The notes under the pieces were generated by a model. That model saw only the letters and a list, made by a program, of their open reading frames with translations, did not search any database and was not told the origin of the DNA. A program made the position numbers and the translations under genes. A stretch of 64,000 nt of DNA from Spirochaetota bacterium (GTDB lineage Bacteria > Spirochaetota > Spirochaetia > Treponematales > UBA12059): NCBI GenBank assembly GCA_029547205.1, contig JAKPPT010000020.1:141014-205013 (forward strand). Direction: 5' to 3'. Each line of letters opens with the position of its first letter. Positions within the stretch are counted from its first letter, which is position 1. Below are positions 41,909 to 51,200 of the stretch, piece after piece.

Positions 41909-43039
41909 ATGAAGAAAAAATTTATTGCAGTACTACTGACAGTATTGTCAGTAAGTCTCATCCTGGCTGGATGTTCACAAAAAACAACAGAAATTAAAAT
42001 TGGTGGTGTTGGTCCAGTTTCTGGCGAAGCTGCAACATTTGGCCAATCAACGAAAGAAGGTTATGAACTTGCTGTAGAAGAATGGAACAAAGCAGGTGGG
42101 CTTCTCGGAAACCAGATTAAACTCATCTTTCAGGATGACAAAGGAGACCCAACAGAGGCTGCAACCGTTTGGACTAAGCTTATCAGTCAGGACAAGGTAG
42201 TTGCTATTGTCGGTACAGTCATGAGCAAATGTTCACTCGCTGGAGCACCAATTAGCCAAGCTAACAAAGTTCCCATGATTTCTCCAACATCAACTAACCC
42301 TAAAGTAACTGAAGTTGGTGAATTCATTTTCAGAGCATGCTTTATTGATCCTTTCCAGGGAACAGTAGGTGCAAAGTTTGCTTATGAAAACCTCAATGCA
42401 CGTACTGCTGCTTGTATTTTTGATGTTGGCAATGATTATACAAAGGGACTTTCTGAATTCTTCCGTGATAAGTTTATTGAGCTAGGTGGAGAAATCGTTG
42501 CGTTTGAAGCACATGCTACTGGCGCGACAGATTTTAAAGCACAGCTTACAAAAATTATTGCTGCAAAACCAGATGTAATCTACATTTCTGACTACTACAA
42601 TGATGTTGCGCTCATTGCAAAACAAGCGCGTGAGCTCGGCTATACAGGACCACTGGTAGGTGGTGATGGCTGGGATTCGCCTGACCTAGTTAAAATTGGT
42701 GGGAAAGCTGTTGAAAATGGTTACTTTACCAACCACTTCTCGAAAGATGATCCTAGTCCACAGGTTCAGGAGTTTGTCAGGAAGTATGAGGCAAAATTTG
42801 GCAAAACTCCAGATGCCCTTGCAGCATTGGCGTATGATGCAATGGTCATCATGCTTGATGCAATTAAACGTGCAGGAAGCACTGATCCGGAAAAAATTAG
42901 AGCTGCGCTTGCCGCAACAAATATTCAAGTTGTATCTGGCATGATTTCGTTTGATAAGAACAGAAATCCAATTAAATCGGCTGTCATTATTGCAATAAAA
43001 GACGGACAGCAAGTTTACCAGACTACGGTTAATCCGTAA
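41909..43039 (+). CDS. livJ: Branched-chain amino acid binding lipoprotein (LivJ-like)
   Basis: This is the extracytoplasmic binding protein of a HAAT-family ABC transporter. The signal peptide ends LILAGC with lipid-bearing Cys at residue 22. The periplasmic-binding type I fold starts IKIGGVGPVSGEAATFGQ. The binding region around SPTSTNPKVTE and the FVRKYEAKFGKTPDALAALAYDA stretch are typical. GGAGGAG precedes the ATG. The length of 376 residues is normal. An attenuator-like hairpin separates it from livH, fitting higher expression of the binding protein. Confidence 0.93.
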   Translation: MKKKFIAVLLTVLSVSLILAGCSQKTTEIKIGGVGPVSGEAATFGQSTKEGYELAVEEWNKAGGLLGNQIKLIFQDDKGDPTEAATVWTKLISQDKVVAIVGTVMSKCSLAGAPISQANKVPMISPTSTNPKVTEVGEFIFRACFIDPFQGTVGAKFAYENLNARTAACIFDVGNDYTKGLSEFFRDKFIELGGEIVAFEAHATGATDFKAQLTKIIAAKPDVIYISDYYNDVALIAKQARELGYTGPLVGGDGWDSPDLVKIGGKAVENGYFTNHFSKDDPSPQVQEFVRKYEAKFGKTPDALAALAYDAMVIMLDAIKRAGSTDPEKIRAALAATNIQVVSGMISFDKNRNPIKSAVIIAIKDGQQVYQTTVNP

Positions 43040-43076
43040 ATTGATTTCGGGCTGACAAGCGAAATCGAACATGGTA

Positions 43077-43108
43077 AAGAGGCTGTCAGAGAAACCTGGC
43101 AGCCTCTT
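43077..43108 (+). terminator. Attenuating hairpin between livJ and livH
   Basis: AAGAGGCTGTCAG pairs with CTGGCAGCCTCTT with one G-T wobble and a six-base loop. The following tail is only weakly T-rich, so partial termination is likely. Confidence 0.65.
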
Positions 43109-43137
43109 ATTGTTTCTACATCATATTACTTTTTACT

Positions 43138-43164
43138 GAGGAGTACTAAATGAGTACTAAATGA
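43138..43164 (+). other. Duplicated livH start with four-codon minicistron
   Basis: The 11-mer GAGTACTAAAT is repeated in tandem at 43141-43151 and 43152-43162. GAGGAG (43138-43143) is 6 nt from a first ATG (43150) that encodes only M-S-T-K before TGA (43162-43164), and 17 nt from the livH ATG (43161). The minicistron stop overlaps the livH start as ATGA, so livH may depend on reinitiation. Confidence 0.7.
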
Positions 43165-44081
43165 GTACATTCTTTCAGCAATTGTTGAATGGAATACAGT
43201 TGGGCAGTATCTACGCACTCATAGCGCTTGGATATACGATGGTATATGGAATTGTTCGCTTAATAAATTTTGCCCATGGTGATTTTTTTATGATAGGAGC
43301 ATATGCTGCCTATGGTTTATATTATGCACTGGGAAGACTCTTTGGTGCTGGGAATCCTGGTGCTAATTATCTCGTTTTGTTTTTGCTCGTGCTGGGCGGA
43401 GCAATGCTCGCGGGAGGTTTTGCTGCGGTAACAGCTAATAGAGTTGCTTATAAGCCTTTGAGAGATAAACCTCGCCTTTCATCCTTAATTACTGCGATTG
43501 GTGTATCAATGTTTATTGAATATTTCTTTTCCGCTCTTCCGGCAATCGGTCCATCATTCCGGGGATTTCCGGAAGTATTCCCAAAAACTATTATAAAAAT
43601 CGGTACAGCAAGTGTTTCAAACTATGTGATTATCGATGTTGCAGTAGCTGCTACACTCATGGTTGTACTAACCTTGCTTGTTAAATTTTCTAAAGTTGGA
43701 AAAGCAATGCGAGCAGTTTCACAGGATAAAGAAGCTGCAAAACTTATGGGCATTAATATAGAAACAATTATTGGGGTAACATTTTTAATCGGTGGAGCGT
43801 TTGCAGGTGTAGCTGGACTCCTTTCAGGTTTAACCTATCCGCGAATTTTCCCATACATGGGTATTTTACCGGGTCTTAAGGCATTTATTGCAGCTGTGCT
43901 AGGCGGTATTGGCAATATTCCTGGTGCAATGCTGGGGAGTTACATTATGGGTATTGCCGAAACCTATGCTAACGCAGCCAATTCGTTAATTGGCGAAGGT
44001 ATCGCTTTTGCTATTCTCATTGTGGTTCTGCTTATTCGTCCTCAGGGAATACTTGGCGAAAAAACAGCAGATAAGATTTAA
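43161..44081 (+). CDS. livH: Branched-chain amino acid permease LivH
   Basis: A 306-residue permease with about eight membrane segments. It has the family opening FFQQLLNGIQLGSIYALIALGYTMVYG and IRLINFAHGDFFMIGAYAA, and the coupling stretch GKAMRAVSQDKEAAKLMGI near 190. Start 43161 is the second of two duplicated ATGs; the first is out of frame and gives only four codons. livM follows with 10 nt between. Confidence 0.95.
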   Translation: MSTFFQQLLNGIQLGSIYALIALGYTMVYGIVRLINFAHGDFFMIGAYAAYGLYYALGRLFGAGNPGANYLVLFLLVLGGAMLAGGFAAVTANRVAYKPLRDKPRLSSLITAIGVSMFIEYFFSALPAIGPSFRGFPEVFPKTIIKIGTASVSNYVIIDVAVAATLMVVLTLLVKFSKVGKAMRAVSQDKEAAKLMGINIETIIGVTFLIGGAFAGVAGLLSGLTYPRIFPYMGILPGLKAFIAAVLGGIGNIPGAMLGSYIMGIAETYANAANSLIGEGIAFAILIVVLLIRPQGILGEKTADKI

Positions 44082-44091
44082 GGAGTACAGC

Positions 44092-45141
44092 ATGGGAAAA
44101 AAGATTTTTTTTATAAGCAGGCGAATGTTGCTATTCGTCGCCGGTGCATTAGGCATGTTGCTACTTGTACTGTTCTTTAATGCAACAGGTATTTTTACTG
44201 ATTATATTGTGCAAATAATCAATATATCACTCATCAATGTGATACTGGCAGTCTCACTTAACCTGATAAATGGTTTTACCGGGCAATTTTCTATCGGACA
44301 CATGGGATTTGCTGCAGTCGGTGCATATACTTCTGCAACAGTAACAACACTCATAGCTAAAGTAACACCGAGGCTTCCCTATACCGAATTTATCAATATT
44401 AACGGATATATTGTTTTTATACTTGCCCTGTTACTCGGTGGAATAGTTGCTGCGGGAATAGGGTTTTTAATTGGGTTTCCATCGCTCAGGCTCAAAGGTG
44501 ATTACCTTGCTATTATAACTCTGGGGTTTGGCGAGATCATACGAACAATTTTTAACAATATTGATTATGTAGGTGGACCGCGAGGTCTCCTTGGAATCCC
44601 AAAATTCTCCAATCTGATTATGATTTTTGTGATAACGCTTCTATCGGTCATTGCAATACGCAACCTTGTATTCTCCACACATGGGAGAGCTTTACTTTCC
44701 ATTCGGGAAAATGAACTTGCATCGGAACTTGTTGGAGTAAACACGGTTCGGTACAAAATAACAGCATTTACCATTGGAGCCTTTTTTGCAGGAATTGCAG
44801 GTGGTCTTCAAGCACATCTCTTACAGATTGCACACCCAACACAGTACGGGTTTTTGTACTCAATTTTAGTGCTCATCATGGTGTATGCAGGGGGTATGGG
44901 CAGTATTACTGGATCGATTATTGCAGCATTTGCGCTCACCTTTTTGTCTGAGGGCTTGCGAACCGCGTTACCGGGTCTTGGCGATCTTATGCATGTAAAA
45001 ATTGGTGATGAGTGGCGCATGGTTGTGTATTCACTGCTGCTCATTATCATTATGCTCTTTAGAACCGAAGTGCTTATGGGTATGCGTGAAATGAAACTTT
45101 TAGTGCCAGAAGAGGAGGAACATCATGGACAGCATGCTTAG
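44092..45141 (+). CDS. livM: Branched-chain amino acid permease LivM
   Basis: A 349-residue permease with about nine membrane segments. Signatures are LNLINGFTGQFSIGHMGFAAVGAY near 60 and LRLKGDYLAIITLGFGEIIR near 130. The cytoplasmic loop GRALLSIRENELASELVGV near 198 is the ATPase-contact loop. ATG 44092 has AAGGAG upstream; the longer open frame overlaps livH. It overlaps livG by 17 nt. Confidence 0.95.
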   Translation: MGKKIFFISRRMLLFVAGALGMLLLVLFFNATGIFTDYIVQIINISLINVILAVSLNLINGFTGQFSIGHMGFAAVGAYTSATVTTLIAKVTPRLPYTEFININGYIVFILALLLGGIVAAGIGFLIGFPSLRLKGDYLAIITLGFGEIIRTIFNNIDYVGGPRGLLGIPKFSNLIMIFVITLLSVIAIRNLVFSTHGRALLSIRENELASELVGVNTVRYKITAFTIGAFFAGIAGGLQAHLLQIAHPTQYGFLYSILVLIMVYAGGMGSITGSIIAAFALTFLSEGLRTALPGLGDLMHVKIGDEWRMVVYSLLLIIIMLFRTEVLMGMREMKLLVPEEEEHHGQHA

Positions 45142-45958
45142 TCTCGAAAAAGTAACTCATTATTTTGGCGGGTTAAAAGCTGTCAGCAATTTTAACCTCG
45201 AGCTCCCTGATGGCGCACTGTATGGTCTCATTGGTCCAAATGGTGCAGGAAAAACAACAATTTTTAATTTGATTACCGGTATCTATACACCGACAGAAGG
45301 CTCTATAAAACTCATGAATGAGAGCATCATCAGGAAAAAGCCATATCAAATTGTGCATATGGGAATTGCACGAACATTCCAGAACCTGCGCATATTCGGT
45401 TCGCTCTCCGTGCTCGATAATATTCGAATCTCACGCCACTATACAGTTGGAAAATCAAAGCATACTGGCAATAGAAAGCATAAAGAATCATCAGATTTGG
45501 TACAAACAAATTTATTCGACTCTTTTTTCAGGACGCGAAACTATCTAAAAGCTGAAAGGCAGATTACCGATGAAGCTATTGACCTGTTAAAGTTAATTAA
45601 GCTTGATGATGTTATGCACGAACAGGCTAAAAGCCTACCCTATGGAAAACTTCGCAAGCTTGAAATTGCGCGTGCACTTGCAACACACCCATCGGTACTG
45701 CTTCTTGATGAACCTGCAGCAGGTATGAACCCGGCAGAAATTGGTGAACTTATGGACCTCATACACTTTATCCGTGATAATTTTAAAATAACTATATTGC
45801 TCATCGAGCATCACATGAAAGTTGTCATGGGAATCTGTGAGTATATTAAGGTTATCGATTTTGGAGAAACCATCGCGGAAGGTAAGCCTGTGGAAGTAGC
45901 AAATAATCCACGAGTCATTGAGGCATATCTTGGTAAGGAGGAAGGAAAATGCTCGTAG
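45125..45958 (+). CDS. livG: Branched-chain amino acid ABC ATPase LivG
   Basis: A 277-residue ATPase. Walker A is GPNGAGKTTIF near 36, the Q-loop ARTFQNLRIF near 80, the signature LPYGKLRKLEIARAL near 174 (divergent from LSGGQ as usual for LivG), Walker B VLLLDEPAAGMNP near 195 and H-loop LIEHHM near 230. GAGGAGG precedes the ATG. It pairs with livF. Confidence 0.95.
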   Translation: MDSMLSLEKVTHYFGGLKAVSNFNLELPDGALYGLIGPNGAGKTTIFNLITGIYTPTEGSIKLMNESIIRKKPYQIVHMGIARTFQNLRIFGSLSVLDNIRISRHYTVGKSKHTGNRKHKESSDLVQTNLFDSFFRTRNYLKAERQITDEAIDLLKLIKLDDVMHEQAKSLPYGKLRKLEIARALATHPSVLLLDEPAAGMNPAEIGELMDLIHFIRDNFKITILLIEHHMKVVMGICEYIKVIDFGETIAEGKPVEVANNPRVIEAYLGKEEGKCS

Positions 45959-46653
45959 TAGAAAATTTGCAGGTATCCTATGGACAAATCAAAGCATTAA
46001 AAGGAATAAGCTTTGAAGTCCCCCAAAACAAGATTGTTACCCTCATAGGCTCGAACGGTGCTGGAAAATCCACCACCTTGAGGAGTATTTCCGGACTCAT
46101 TAAATCTCAAGCTGGAAGCATTAAATTTAATGGCAAAGAAATACGCAATCTTCCTGCTCACGAGCTTGTGAAGCTCGGTATGAATCACGTTCCAGAAGGC
46201 AGGAAGATTTTTGCAACACTTACCGTGTATGAGAACCTGGAAATGGCTGCATGGACTGTAAAAAACAAAAAGCTTTTTAAAGAACGGGTAGACGAAGTGT
46301 TCGAGTTGTTTCCCCGCTTGAAGGAGCGCAGGAACCAGCTTGGCGGAACGCTGTCTGGCGGAGAACAGCAAATGCTCGCTGTAGGGCGCGCGATTGTCAC
46401 CGGTGGAAACTTTATCCTGTTTGACGAGCCGTCAATGGGACTTTCGCCTCTCTTAGTAGATGAAATTTTTGCAACAATTATCAAAATACGAGAGCGGGGA
46501 GCAACCATCTTGCTCGTAGAGCAAAATGCCAAACAGGCTCTCGAAATATCGGACTATGCTTATGTGCTCGAAGTAGGTACTATACCATTCCATGGCCCTG
46601 CGTGCGATATTGCAGCAAACCCAAAAGTCAAAGAAGCATATCTGGGTATTTAA
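45949..46653 (+). CDS. livF: Branched-chain amino acid ABC ATPase LivF
   Basis: A 234-residue ATPase. Walker A is GSNGAGKSTTLRS near 36, the signature LSGGEQQMLAVGRA near 138, Walker B FILFDEPSMGLSP near 160. GGAGG precedes the ATG, which overlaps livG by 10 nt. It forms the heterodimeric motor with LivG. A strong terminator follows. Confidence 0.95.
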   Translation: MLVVENLQVSYGQIKALKGISFEVPQNKIVTLIGSNGAGKSTTLRSISGLIKSQAGSIKFNGKEIRNLPAHELVKLGMNHVPEGRKIFATLTVYENLEMAAWTVKNKKLFKERVDEVFELFPRLKERRNQLGGTLSGGEQQMLAVGRAIVTGGNFILFDEPSMGLSPLLVDEIFATIIKIRERGATILLVEQNAKQALEISDYAYVLEVGTIPFHGPACDIAANPKVKEAYLGI

Positions 46654-46678
46654 TTAGTTGCGCTATACAAGTTCGGAT

Positions 46679-46710
46679 AGCACAGAGATGTATGTGTCTC
46701 TGTGCTTTTT
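46679..46710 (+). terminator. Rho-independent terminator of the liv operon
   Basis: AGCACAGAGA and its complement form a perfect 10-bp stem with an 8-base loop, followed by TTTT and an A/T tail. Confidence 0.85.
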
Positions 46711-46802
46711 ATTTATAATCTTGTTTCGATATTGTACTGGTAAAAATCTCTTGTTTTTTATATACTAACTCAACAACACTCTTTTAAAACAGAGGAGCCT
46801 TC

Positions 46803-48077
46803 ATGAAACTATTTATTATTGGTCTTACTGTTGTGATGTATGGTTTCATCATTGCGTTTCCTTCAAAGAAATCGTTTATTGCGCTCGGTGCTGCATTGAT
46901 TGCTATAGTATCGGGTGCTGCAGGATTTGTTGAAGCGTTTACCGTATATATAAATTGGAACATTATGCTCATCTATATCGGGAGCCTCGTTATCGCTGAA
47001 TTTTTCATTTATTCAAAGGTTCCGGCTTATATTGCTGATACTGTTATAGAGAAAAGCCCAAATGTAGGATTGGGCATTGTCTGGATACTCATGCTGACCG
47101 GTATACTATCTGCATTTGTGGAGAATGTTGCCACGGTCCTTGTTATGGCACCTATAGCTCTTGCCTTGAGCAAAAAACTCAAGATGAATCCCATGTATTT
47201 TATGGTGGGTCTTGCGGTCATGGCTAACTTGCAGGGTACCGCGACGCTTGTGGGAGACCCTCCGTCAATGATTTTTGCAAATTATGCACACTATTCCTTT
47301 AACGACTTTTTCTGGTACGCGGGGAAACCTTCTATTTTTTTTGCGGTTCAGATCGGTATGGTAACCGGCGTACTGTTCCTGTACACCTTCTTTAGAAAAA
47401 TTGATGTTAAAAAAATCGAACTTGATAAAGAGCCAGTTGTTTCATGGTTTCCAACAGTGTTATTGATTTTACTCATTGCAGGGCTCGCTGTTATCTCGTT
47501 CTTCGCGGGTGGTGTGTCCTTCGCGGCAGGTGCCTGGTGCGTGCTGCTTGGTTTCGCAGGCATCGTCTGGTACCTGGCGCACCAGAAAAAATCGCACCAC
47601 GAAGTGCGGGAAATCATCAAAAACCTCGACTGGGAAACAATGCTATTCCTTGTAGGAATTTTTATCGTGATAGGTACCGTCGAGCATACCGGCTTGCTCA
47701 AGGACCTTGCAGACCTTCTGCAGGTCTGGATCGGCGGCAATGTATTGCTCGGGTTTATCGTGATTGTGGGTATCAGCGTCCTGCTTTCCGGCTTTATTGA
47801 CAATGTGCCGTATATCCTCGTGATGCTGCCAGTCGCCGCGTTTTTAACTAAGGACTTGGGGCTCAAACCCGAGCTCTATATGTTTGCCCTGCTCATTGGC
47901 TCCTGCATGGGCGGAAACCTTACACCTTTCGGCGCGTCTGCTAACATTGTTGCAATGGGTATTTGCAAGAAGAACGGTTACCCTATGAAGTTTGCGGACT
48001 GGATCAAAATCGGGCTTCCGTTCACGGTAATCAGCACTGCTGCTGCGAGTCTGTTTATCTGGCTCATGTGGCGGTAA
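46803..48077 (+). CDS. ArsB/NhaD/SLC13-type ion transporter
   Basis: A 424-residue membrane protein with about eleven hydrophobic segments. The two inverted hairpin motifs of the ion-transporter superfamily are AFVENVATVLVMAPIALAL near 102-120 and GFIDNVPYILVMLPVAAF near 325-343. GTATLVGDPPSMIFA near 143 and NLTPFGASANIVAM near 375 are the binding loops. It could export arsenite, exchange Na+/H+, or carry a dicarboxylate; sequence does not decide. GAGGAG precedes the ATG. GC content rises sharply in its second half (after about 47,470), unlike the AT-rich first half. Confidence 0.85.
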   Translation: MKLFIIGLTVVMYGFIIAFPSKKSFIALGAALIAIVSGAAGFVEAFTVYINWNIMLIYIGSLVIAEFFIYSKVPAYIADTVIEKSPNVGLGIVWILMLTGILSAFVENVATVLVMAPIALALSKKLKMNPMYFMVGLAVMANLQGTATLVGDPPSMIFANYAHYSFNDFFWYAGKPSIFFAVQIGMVTGVLFLYTFFRKIDVKKIELDKEPVVSWFPTVLLILLIAGLAVISFFAGGVSFAAGAWCVLLGFAGIVWYLAHQKKSHHEVREIIKNLDWETMLFLVGIFIVIGTVEHTGLLKDLADLLQVWIGGNVLLGFIVIVGISVLLSGFIDNVPYILVMLPVAAFLTKDLGLKPELYMFALLIGSCMGGNLTPFGASANIVAMGICKKNGYPMKFADWIKIGLPFTVISTAAASLFIWLMWR

Positions 48078-48166
48078 AACCAGGCGATAACCCGATTGCG
48101 CGGGATTTGTGATCCGATTCGATAATTGATGCAGCGATCCGGTTTGTATCGCAGCATCAGCTAGCA

Positions 48167-48196
48167 AAAAAAGAGGCTGCCCTTGTCGGGCAGCCT
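48167..48196 (-). terminator. Terminator of the giant lipoprotein gene
   Basis: AGGCTGCCC and GGGCAGCCT form a perfect 9-bp stem with loop TTGTC. On the minus strand it runs into seven T, so it belongs to the gene ending at 48218. Confidence 0.85.
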
Positions 48197-48217
48197 GCTT
48201 TGATTAAGCTTGGTCTT

Positions 48218-51200
48218 CTAGTTGGCCAATTCAGCCAAAGCAGTTATGTATTCAAGTCCTTTTGCCCCAGGGACATTGTTGCAGTAACCAATCACGGGTA
48301 AACCATTTGTTCCAACACCAACATTGAAACGGTTAGTGTCGCTGTCGATGATTCTGTACGGGATTATCTGCACTTCCCAGGTTCCATTTAGTTTGCCCGA
48401 GCTATTTACACCATCGGTAAGTGTTGCTACAGCTGGAGTCCCTTTATACCAGGCAACTTTTGCAGTATTTCCCACACCTTTATACGATATGTAAGGCGTA
48501 TTGCTGTTCGAAGGAACGGTAAGCGTAAGCTTCTCTCCGACAGTGAGGTACGAATCGACGACGACGCGTTTTCTTGTGGCGGGGTCGCTGTAGGTCGGAA
48601 CATAGATGTAGACGACATCGCCATTGAATGAATCCTGATAGGCGATGTGCACATGGCTGTCTTTGTCGACAACCACAGATACATAAGCGCCACCGCAGTT
48701 CGTATCGAGCGAAACAGGAGCAGACCATGCGGTATTAGCATCATTTGTTGCATAGATGTAGTACAGCGTGGTTCCGGAATAATAGATTAGAACAGCCCGT
48801 GCCGTGCTTGCTCCAGTGCTGACGCCAGCCACAGCAGAATAGATACCAAGATTAGTTCCTGTCCCAATATACTGTCCGGCATTAGTATTACCAGCGTTAT
48901 TGTCCTGATTAAACCTGCGGTTGTTTGTTGCATTATCAGTATATACTGGCCATGTGTTGTTTTGATTACGTTGCACTATTTCCGTATTGTTAACGTAAAG
49001 ATTTGTTGCTGTATCAGTAATAGTTGTTGCATTCGCAGGTACACCGCCGCCGACATCGGTTTGGTTTGTTCCAGCTTTGAAATAGCGGAAAATAATACGG
49101 TCGTCAATTGAGTCATACGCTGAGTAGAAGAGATGACTTAATGCAGACGTGCCTACTAATTTAACGGTTGGGTATTGATATCTGTCCAGTACAGCCAAAT
49201 TCCCCGTCTTATAAAGATTGTCAAGCCAAACATTATAATCCCGGTAAAAGTAGGTAGTACCATTCCATGTCGTATTGGGAGGATCATAGTAAAGATTAAC
49301 CATTATTCCTCCCTTATCACCAATAAAGTCAGTTCCTTGTTGGACTACATTGATATCGTAAAGCGCTGCCCTATTATTATCAGAATTAAGTGCCAGTGAC
49401 GTAAATGTGAATAAATCCCAATTTTCATATATCTTAATTTCACTGGTTCCATTCCAATATAGTGCTAATCCATAGCCTTCTGAATTATTGACATAAGCAA
49501 ATTGGGGCGTGTTTCCGCTCATAGCCATGGACGGATACACAGCATTTTTAGCGCGGGGTGCAGAGGCATTGAGCCGTAGTGGATTGTAGTCCCAGACAGC
49601 GAAATACCGGTCGTCATCGAGAGAAGACTGCAAGAGCGGCGTGTCCACCGTGTTGGCGGATAGCGTGTCATTATTAATATTGTTAAGGCTTGGTATGCCA
49701 TTTGCGATTATCGTAAGATATCCACTTCCTGTTGTCTGCATGGTAACTGTCAACTCGGTATTTGGATTAACAACACTCGCAGTTAAGCCGGTTCCTTGTT
49801 TTGTGGTATAGGTTGCGTCATAGGCGTCAGGGTCTTTTGAAATACGGATATCGCTTGATGCACCACTCAATGTAGTTGGCGCAAGATTAAAACCTTTGAC
49901 CGTGATGCTTTCATAAGTTGCGGTACCAGTTGATTTAATCCATACTGGATACTTGCCGTCAGCGCTTCTGTTGTAATCGCTGCCGAGTAGAGTATTGAGC
50001 AGGGTGATTACCTCGGTGATATACGGCACCACATCCACCTTCATAATATTGAAACCACCCGCGATGCTTGTGGTATCGGTAGGTGTCTCCGGAAGTTGCG
50101 GTGAGGGGTTTGTCCCAAAGTCGGTGACGCGTGCACGTACGCGTATGTTGCTTCGCGCTACACCAGAGACTCCGGTGCTGTTCCATTCGAATTTCCATGC
50201 GACGTTGTGTCCACTCGCATTGAGTGTCTGGGAGGTAGCAGACCAGGTTCCGAGTGTGTTGGCTTGCGGAACAAGCGTTGAGCCGCTGAAGGTTGCCACA
50301 GGCTGTTCCTCGTTTGCATCAACGGTATTGTCTCCGTCAAGGTCAATCCACATATAGAAATTCTCTATACGCTGGTCATCGCTCGCGGTACCAGAGAAAA
50401 TTACTGTACCGCTGACATCAGCATCATTGCCAAAGTATTCGTTCGCCTTGTTGAAGCCGGGATCCTGGTTGTCCCAGGGACTCTGGTTCCAGGGCTCGAT
50501 ATGTCCAAGCCACGCAGCTTTATTATTGGCATCATAACCCGAGACATCGATAGACGAAAGCTGGTTCATGCGAGCGGCAGGCGCCGTATTGTCGGTATTG
50601 TCGACGTACACGACGAAATTCTGGATCGCTGTCGTAAGCGGTGTGCCGGAGGCGCTGTCGCGGACTTGTATGCTCAGCGTGTTGTTGGCGTTTTCAGTCC
50701 AGCCGCCCGAACCAAAATCTGTATCTGTTACCGTGTAATCTGCAGTGGTTACCCAGTTCAGTAAAGTTGTCGAGCCGTTTGGCGCAAGGGCATAGTAGTA
50801 CTTTGTACCGTTGCCGCTTGCTACTTCAAAGCGCGCGGTAAAGCGGGAGTTCATGACGGTCAAGGCGCTATTGGTCATGGTAAAGACCGCACCCGCGTCC
50901 TTTTTCGCCCCTGCCGCATCAAGCACAAAACGTTTCCATGTACTTGTATATTCTCCGTTGATGTCTGTCTGACGCTCAAGGCGCACACGTTCTTCGTCAT
51001 CGGTTGTGTCGGTGTCCCCGTTTCTGTCGGTTTCCAGCACGATGGCGGAGATGTATGGTTTGTTGTTTTTGATGGCGCCAGCTGTGGAATAAATCTGGCT
51101 ATTGCCGGCTTCGTCGAAGACCTGGTAGTAAACCGTTATGTCGCCATCGGTAATGAGCGAAGAATTGAATCGGAAGCCCCACTGCCAGCCGCCGGAGTTC

